DNA of 64,000 nt from Primula veris. Lineage: Eukaryota; Streptophyta; Magnoliopsida; Ericales; Primulaceae. The translations under genes were made by a program, and so were the position numbers. A model generated the notes under the pieces. It saw only the letters and a program-made list of their open reading frames with translations, did not search any database and was not told where the DNA came from. The stretch is taken from positions 17,782,258-17,846,257 of the forward strand of contig OY821747.1 in NCBI GenBank assembly GCA_963682055.1, in the 5' to 3' direction. Positions 58,064 through 64,000 of the stretch are shown here, piece by piece; within the stretch, counting starts at the first letter, position 1, and every line of letters begins with the position of its first letter.

Positions 58064-59480
58064 GCCTATGTGACTCAAGATGACACATTAATGACAACTC
58101 TGACGGTGAAAGAAGCAGTGTATTATTCAGCCCCAACTCCAGCTTCCAGATTCCATGACAACCTCGGAAAAGAAAGAAAGAGCTGAGGCTACAATCAAGG
58201 AAATGGGCTTGCAAGACGTTATGAATACGAGGATAGGAGGGTGGAGCTCAAAAGGTATTAGTGGTGGCCAAAAGAAGAAAGTTAGCATTTATATCGAAAT
58301 CTTAACTCACCCAAAGCTTTTGTTCCTTGATGAGTCCACTAGTGGCCTTGATAGTGTCGCATCTTATCACGTAATGAGTCGTATCATCAAGCTAGCACGG
58401 TAAGATCGAATGACTGTGGTTGTGTCTATTCATCAGCCAAGTGGTGAAGTTTTTGAGTTGTTTCATAATCTTTGCCTTTTGTCCTCTGGACGCATAATTT
58501 ATTTCTGTCCAACTTCGGCAACAAATGAGGTAAAAAGAAAATTGGAAAACAAACTTCCTAGCATTGAAGAAGTGTCTCAGTCCTTAAATATTAACTTTAT
58601 TGTTACATCTTTTAGGTTGAATTGCGCGCAGATAAGTTGGTGTACCAACTATCAATAAAAAAGCGAAATTCATCTAGCTTAATTTTTTTAAATCCTGCAC
58701 TAAGACAGCAAATCGACAATTAGTTGAGCCTGGAAGATGCAACTAAGCAAGTTACGTAAGATAATTGCCTTAATAAATATTTGTTCTTCTTTGCTCAGTT
58801 TTATCATTTGAATGGCTTTCCATGCCCATCTATGAGGAACCCATCTGACCACTTTCTCAGGACAATTAAACAAAGACTTTAACATTGTAAGTAGTCATTC
58901 CCTCAGTTGAATAATATTTTGCACCTCCATTTTGACTTTTAAATGAAAAGAAATTTATATATATCCGTGAATGATTTTTTTGTTTTCATTTCCAAAGGGA
59001 TATTGAACAAGGGCTTGGAAAGCAAATAACTATTGATGAAGCTACCAACATCCTTGCGAAGTCATACGCTTCCTCGGAAATGTACCGCAAAGTTCAACAA
59101 CAAGTCATCGAGATATGCCAGCAGGTTATTTAGTTGACCCATCATTTCATGTTTAAAATTTAAGCAAACACAAAAAATTGAAAGAAGTAATAATTATCAC
59201 ATAAAAATATAGCCCCATCTAACTTTTTTGGGAACGGGGTAGCTGAAGTTTGTAGAAGGACCGCTAGATGAATATCCAAAAACCGAGATAATAATTTCCT
59301 TCCAACGATTCTTAATCAACTTTTGCCAATAAAATTTAAAATGAACTTCAGCAACTTCCGTGCCCATTTCTATTTCCTCTTATGATTGTTTGTGGGTTAC
59401 AGAATGGGGAATTCTTGGAAACGCGAGGAAGCCAACAAGGATTTTTCACTCAATGTGTTGTTCTCACAAAGAGGTTTTTC

Positions 59481-59544
59481 GTGAACATGTATCGCGATCT
59501 AGAATATTACTTGTGAACATGTATCGCGATCTAGAATATTACTT
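59481..59544 (+). repeat. 32-bp tandem duplication at the solo-LTR junction
   Basis: GTGAACATGTATCGCGATCT... is repeated exactly (59481-59512 and 59513-59544). The last base coincides with the first T of the solo LTR. Copy A has a single copy. Confidence 0.92.
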
Positions 59545-61983
59545 GTAACATCCTAATCCTAAGGGTGTCACACGCCCGACTAACACGTGCCTTGTCACGT
59601 GCTAGACGAATGTCTAAGAATTCATAACAATTACTTAAATGATTTAAACTCTAATTTAACAACTTCAAATGATCTTTCTTATTAATGAGTTTCTCGACGA
59701 ACAACTGAAAGGAATTTCAAAAAATACTTCGACAAAAAAAATGGAATTCTCAAACATAACTAAACGATTGTCTAAAATCTCAAAACTTGGCTCTTAAAAT
59801 CTTATTAGCAACGGAAAATTTATAAAACTCCTACTTGCCCGGTTTCAGTTGACTCAAACCCAACTCTAAACACCCGTGTGTTACCTGAAAAACATTAAAA
59901 ACGGGAGTGATAAGCTAAACAAGTTTAGTAAATAATCAAATTTTACGATAATAGTAAGGGGAAAAAATAAGTTTACTCTTCCTTTCTTTATTCAAAAATA
60001 GTTAAGTTATATTTTAAAATTATTCCCAATGCATTAGAATATAACTTTTCTTGAAATGAAACTGTAACAATTATTAATAAATAGTTTTCAAATATAATAG
60101 ATTGGACTTCCCAATCCTTCTTGTTTTAAGTTTAATTTGGACTTCCCAAATCTGTTTCTTTCTTTTTTTCTTTCTTTTCGGACTTCCCAAATCACTTTCT
60201 TCCTCTTTTCAGACTTCCCGAAGTAACTTTCTCTCTTTTAAGACTTCCCGAAATAATTTTCACTCTTTTCGGACTTGCCGAAATAACTTTCTCTCTTTTC
60301 GGACTTGCCGAAATAACTTTCTCTCTCTTTTCGTACTTCCCGAATAACAATCTTTTTACTTCTTTCTACTTTTCCTTTTTCAGTATTTACTTTTTAACAA
60401 AGTATACTTTATATAGATGGTAATAAAAATAATAACTTACAAACACATTTAAAACATGCACGGGACAATTATACTAGCGAGACAAAACCACTCACCTGTC
60501 CGGCAACTTGTAAATGACCGGAAATTGTCCGCTATAATCTGAAACATCATGAGATTTACTATAAATAATCAGAGAACTTAACTACCACTAAATGCAACAA
60601 ACCTTATGAATTTGGTTGTAACTATTCATACTACGTAACCACATACACAAGTTAAATGCACTTCAATTTCTCTATTTAGTATCTTTATTACAACTAAACT
60701 ATCAAGAATAGAATGACTATTGGATCCGGTTATAAGCAGGTCCAAATATCTCATACTTTCATTAAGTTATCAAGATTTTTCTTTCCAAAATAAAACCAAC
60801 ATATTTAGACCCATAATGTTCGTGTTATATAAGTTGTACTAACTTCTTTCACTGTCAAAACCATCTTATCATAAATCCTTGTTTTATTGTTTTGGTAAAC
60901 AATGTCAGTAACTCAACACCCATCTTTATAACAAGTTAACAATTATCGTAATCTAACAAGTGTAACTGTAACATAGATAACCAGAACATCGAGATCATAT
61001 GCGTCTTATTCATTATCGATGTGGTTCGATATGTGATTAAACTTACATGTAAAAGATGCATCAAGTAAACTGTAAGATAAGGCTATTTCAAATTAGCTTA
61101 TTTGAGTTTAATATCCCTTAACACTATATCCATTTTCTTTCTCATTCTGGATACAAAATACCATGTTGCGAGATCAAGTTAATCTAAAATCATTGTTTGA
61201 GACCTAAATTTGGAAACAATTGTGTTGGACTAGTTCTTTCATAATAAGCTGCTTATTTGTTATCTTTTATTTCTAGCTCATGGATTTACAGTTTCAAAAC
61301 TTATTACTCTTAAACACATCTAACAATAACATCATCCCCAATAAGTTATCAAATAATACATATAATATAATAAGCCACAATTACGTCATCAATTTACATC
61401 TATATTATCCATTGATTCTGAGGTTTAATAACCAAACACCTTACATGATAAATATATATATAAGAATGCTACTTAATTTTATCTATATCAATGGTAACCC
61501 CATTAGCTATCTTATACTCAACCTAATAACACCTACAAGCCTACAATAAAAATGAAAATATGATCAAGTGGTACCTCAATGGTGAAGGGAAAGGAAGATA
61601 CTCAACGGTCTTCACAACTCTCTCTCTCTCTCTTGATTATATGTGTTTTATTTCTTTTCCTACTGCTAACTTTTTCTTCTCTCTTTTCTCAAGTTCATAC
61701 AAAGGTTGTAATAGAAACGGCTAGTTAAATGAAACGCTTGAAATCACTGCTTATGCGTTTTGGGGCTAAAGACGAGGGTTTTCCGTTTGATTAATTAATA
61801 CCATTAGGGAAAATATCTAACCGGATCTTTATTATTAATTTAACTTTTTACTGAATTATATAAAGCTCCTAGTAGTTCTTAACATAATACATTTAACCCT
61901 ACCATCAGCTAAATTAGTAACTAGTACTAAGATATAACGGAAATTCCTATGATAATAAAATAAAATAATTACGGGTTCTAACA
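59544..61983. mobile_element. Solo LTR in ABCG copy B
   Basis: 2440 bp, TGTAACATCC...GGGTTCTAACA, flanked by TTACT at 59539-59543 and 61984-61988. The ABCG exon continues directly on the right (GGCTTCGCC). A repeat-rich block lies at 60095-60350. A 89-codon frame at 61280-61549 is low-complexity Asn/Ile/Leu and not called. Confidence 0.88.
60095..60350. repeat. About 30-bp tandem units in the solo LTR
   Basis: Units of the form CTTTTCGGACTTGCCGAAAT + AACTTTCTCT, about eight copies, more degenerate to the left (GGACTTCCCAAATC). The core TTCGGACTTGCCGAA is an imperfect palindrome. Confidence 0.85.
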
Positions 61984-62539
61984 TTACTGGCTTCGCCTAG
62001 CGGTTTACATCGCCTTGTGCTTATGCGTTGGGACTATCTTTCATGATATTGGTTTTACTTACGGCTCAATTCAGGTAAGTGAAGAACTAGATATCTACTT
62101 TATTGGTTGAAGCTTTCAAAGTATCTTGTTGGTATTTTTACTCGTAAACTGGGAATTATCTAGAAGGAGAGTGAAAAATCGACTTTTGGTTCTTGCCATG
62201 GAGTTTGAAAATTTTACACGGCAACTTATTTCCATAAAATTCTAGCCAAACAATCTCATAATCACATCCCCATACTTTTTGTTGACATTTTAGCATTGAA
62301 GACATTGCTAGTAAGTACTAACTGAAGTATTTGCATTTATCACAGGCAAGAGGTTCAATGCTTATGTTTGTAGCCACATTCTTAACGTTCATGGCCATTG
62401 GTGGATTTCCTTCTTTTGTTGAGGTTATAAAGGTATATATATCCCTTGTATTAGTATAATTTTTAACTATCTTTTTTTATATCCCATCATATCCACATTT
62501 ACATTTTTAAAAAAGAAAAATATCGTATTCTGTTGTACA

Positions 62540-62676
62540 AGGTTCTAGAAAACTCTAAAACATTCTATTGGATGTCTTGGGCCTTTAATTTATGGGCTTT
62601 GATTGGGCCTAAGTGGGCTTTTAACCCTACCACTCTATCTTCATAATACATATAGCTAATAGTTGTATTTACAACA
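62540..62676 (+). repeat. Truncated LTR end of a copia element
   Basis: Sequence ending TGTATTTACAACA is followed by CGTTATGAGCAC (62677-62688), which resembles the GTTATCAGCAC leader/primer box of some plant copia elements. The left part of the LTR is missing; the junction to ABCG intron sequence is near 62535. Confidence 0.5.
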
Positions 62677-62799
62677 CGTTATGAGCACTACTCTTGGAGA
62701 TTAGAGTACTAGGATTCTTGGTATCAATAAACCTTGAGATTTATCCGGATTTTTATGATTTTGCTATATCGACATTTATCAACATAACAGGAGAAAGGT

Positions 62800-64000
62800 A
62801 TGCATTGTGGGGCAGTTGATTATCTGATTGATAGTGGCACTACGCACACTATCTTAAAAGATAAATGTTTTTTTATCAACTTTACGCCTAAATTAACCTC
62901 AATGGAAACAATTTCGGGCCCATCGACCATTATTGAAGGCTTTGGTAAAGACAAATTCACGTTATCAAATGGTACTCTTATTGAAGTATATGCGGTCTTA
63001 TATTCTCCGAGTTACAGTCGTACCTTGTTGAGCTATAATGATAATCGAGAAAACAAGTTTCATCATGAAACTGCTCATGGAAATGGTATTGAATAATTTT
63101 ACATTACCTTCCCTCAATACGACCAAAATCGTATTCTGGAGAAGTTGAGATGTCTTTCAAGTGATTTGTATGTTAATACAATCCAAAACTTTGAAAGCAA
63201 TCTAATCATTCGGCGGATGCCGATTGATGGGAGCACTTTTATGCTATGGCATGACCGGCTGGGACATCCATGTCAAAATACGATGATTCGAACGATGAAC
63301 GCGTCTCATGGGCATCCTCTTGGAAGAAAGAATTTTGTGATTAATCCGAAAAGCCTATGACAAGCATGCTCGATTGGAAAGACAAGTCTCAAACCAGTTC
63401 ATGTGAAACCTACAAAATTGGTTTTCCAATTCCTTGAAAGAATTCAATGAGATATTTAAGGTCATGTCCAACCAACATGTGGACCATTTAAATAATGCTT
63501 TTGGTTGATGCATCGACACGATGGTCACACGTAGCTTTGTAGTCCACAAGAAATGCAGTGTTTCCTAAACTCTTAGTCCAGATCATTAAATTGAGGGCTC
63601 ATCATCCGGATTATCCGATAAAGTTTATTAGACTTGATAATGTCGTGGAGTTCACATCGAAAACTTACGATGACTATTGCATGACTTTGGGAATTAATCT
63701 TCAACACCTAGTTGTGTATGTTCATACCCAAAATGGACTCACAGAAGCTTTCATTAAGCGGTTGCAAATGATTGAGAGAACTTTGGTTATGCGCACCAAA
63801 CTTCCCATTTCTGCCTGGGGTTCTACTATTTTGGATGCTGCTGCATTGGTCCGTCTGAGGCCCATGGCCACCCAACCACTATCTGCATACCAATTGGTAA
63901 CTAGATATGAGGCAGATGTCTCACATTTACGCGTGTTTGGGTGTTTAGTCAATGTTCCAATTGAGCCACGTAAGCGTTCCAAATTTGGACCTTAGAAACA
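62800..64000 (+). pseudogene. Copia protease-integrase fragment (gag missing), runs off the window
   Basis: Protease at 62800-63096 (YLIDSGTTHTILKDK, then ISGPSTIIEGFG). Integrase zinc finger at about 63245 (LWHDRLGHP) with ACSIGK after a TGA. Core with FIRLDNVVEF (normally DNAGEF) and VHTQNGLTEAFIKRL, then ISAWGSTILDAA and LRVFGCLV. Stops at about 63096, 63358 and 63450-63480 and the final TAG at 63993. There is only about 120 bp between the leader box and the protease, so gag has been deleted. The lineage looks like the Ivana/Oryco-type copia. It is cut by the window edge. Confidence 0.85.

Larger units (their letters stand above)
58064..62432 (+). pseudogene. ABCG half-transporter pseudogene, copy B
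   Basis: Exons: 58064-58529, the C-terminal half of the ATP-binding domain (signature ISGGQKKKVSI, Walker B LLFLDESTSGLDS, H-loop VVSIHQPSGE); 58799-58886; 58999-59124; 59403-59543 continuing at 61989-62074; 62346-62432. Introns match copy A (55-1229). The Walker A exon is absent upstream. Defects: one extra C near 58131-58134; TAA at about 58401 where CAA fits; one extra A near 58866; an extra G at the acceptor before 58999; a 32-bp duplication and a 2.4 kb solo LTR in one exon. Walker B has Ser for the usual Pro. After 62432 the gene is lost to a copia fragment. Confidence 0.9.

Noticed and set aside
61280..61549. 89-codon frame in the solo LTR
   Set aside because: Low-complexity Asn/Ile/Leu, AT-rich, inside an LTR with precise target duplication.

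Overview
This is nuclear DNA from a flowering plant, probably a eudicot. The evidence is AT-rich sequence, short-exon/intron remnants of a plant ABCG (WBC-type) half-transporter, plant Ty1/copia and Tat-type Ty3/gypsy retrotransposons, a plant LINE with an RNase H domain, and hAT-, Mutator- and CACTA-like non-autonomous DNA elements. I cannot assign a species. I see no bacterial features, no CRISPR array, no rRNA or tRNA gene, and no intact host gene.

Layout. 1-2725 and 11057-11075: ABCG pseudogene copy A. Its intron carries a hAT-type MITE (1512-2110), and one exon is split by an 8.3 kb copia element (2726-11051, target duplication TATTT). 11102-12915: two related hAT-like repeats, the first hit by a 193-bp CACTA element. 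13098-14201: collapsed chromovirus-like LTR remnant. 14661-15932: copia-type LTR with primer site. 16256-21925: short-LTR retroelement with unrecognised ORFs, its 5' LTR split by a fold-back MULE (16399-18051) and its ORF split by a LINE (19992-20920). 22813-39255: a very large, decayed Tat/Ogre-like gypsy element. 39256-41587: AT-rich DNA with a small CACTA-like MITE. 41588-53497: a large inverted duplication (1.7 kb arms), with a terminal-inverted-repeat element, a decayed copia pol and its 3' LTR in the centre and a solo LTR inside the right arm. 53498-58063: AT-rich, nothing recognised. 58064-62432: ABCG pseudogene copy B, split by a 2.4 kb solo LTR. 62540-64000: gag-less copia fragment running off the edge.

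The most unusual part is the Tat element. Behind its sense gag-pro-RT-RNaseH-aRNaseH-integrase block lies an array of about 13 repeats. Each repeat holds two hairpins with the same loop and compensating stem changes. Beyond it, on the opposite strand, is a multi-exon antisense gene with TATA box, 5' leader and GT-AG introns, followed by four tandem antisense coiled-coil mini-genes, each with its own TATA box. All are broken here, mostly by stops that look like C-to-T decay of methylated cytosines.

The window is a nested insertion history: an ABCG locus duplicated with its introns, both copies inactivated, and the interval between them filled by successive transposons.
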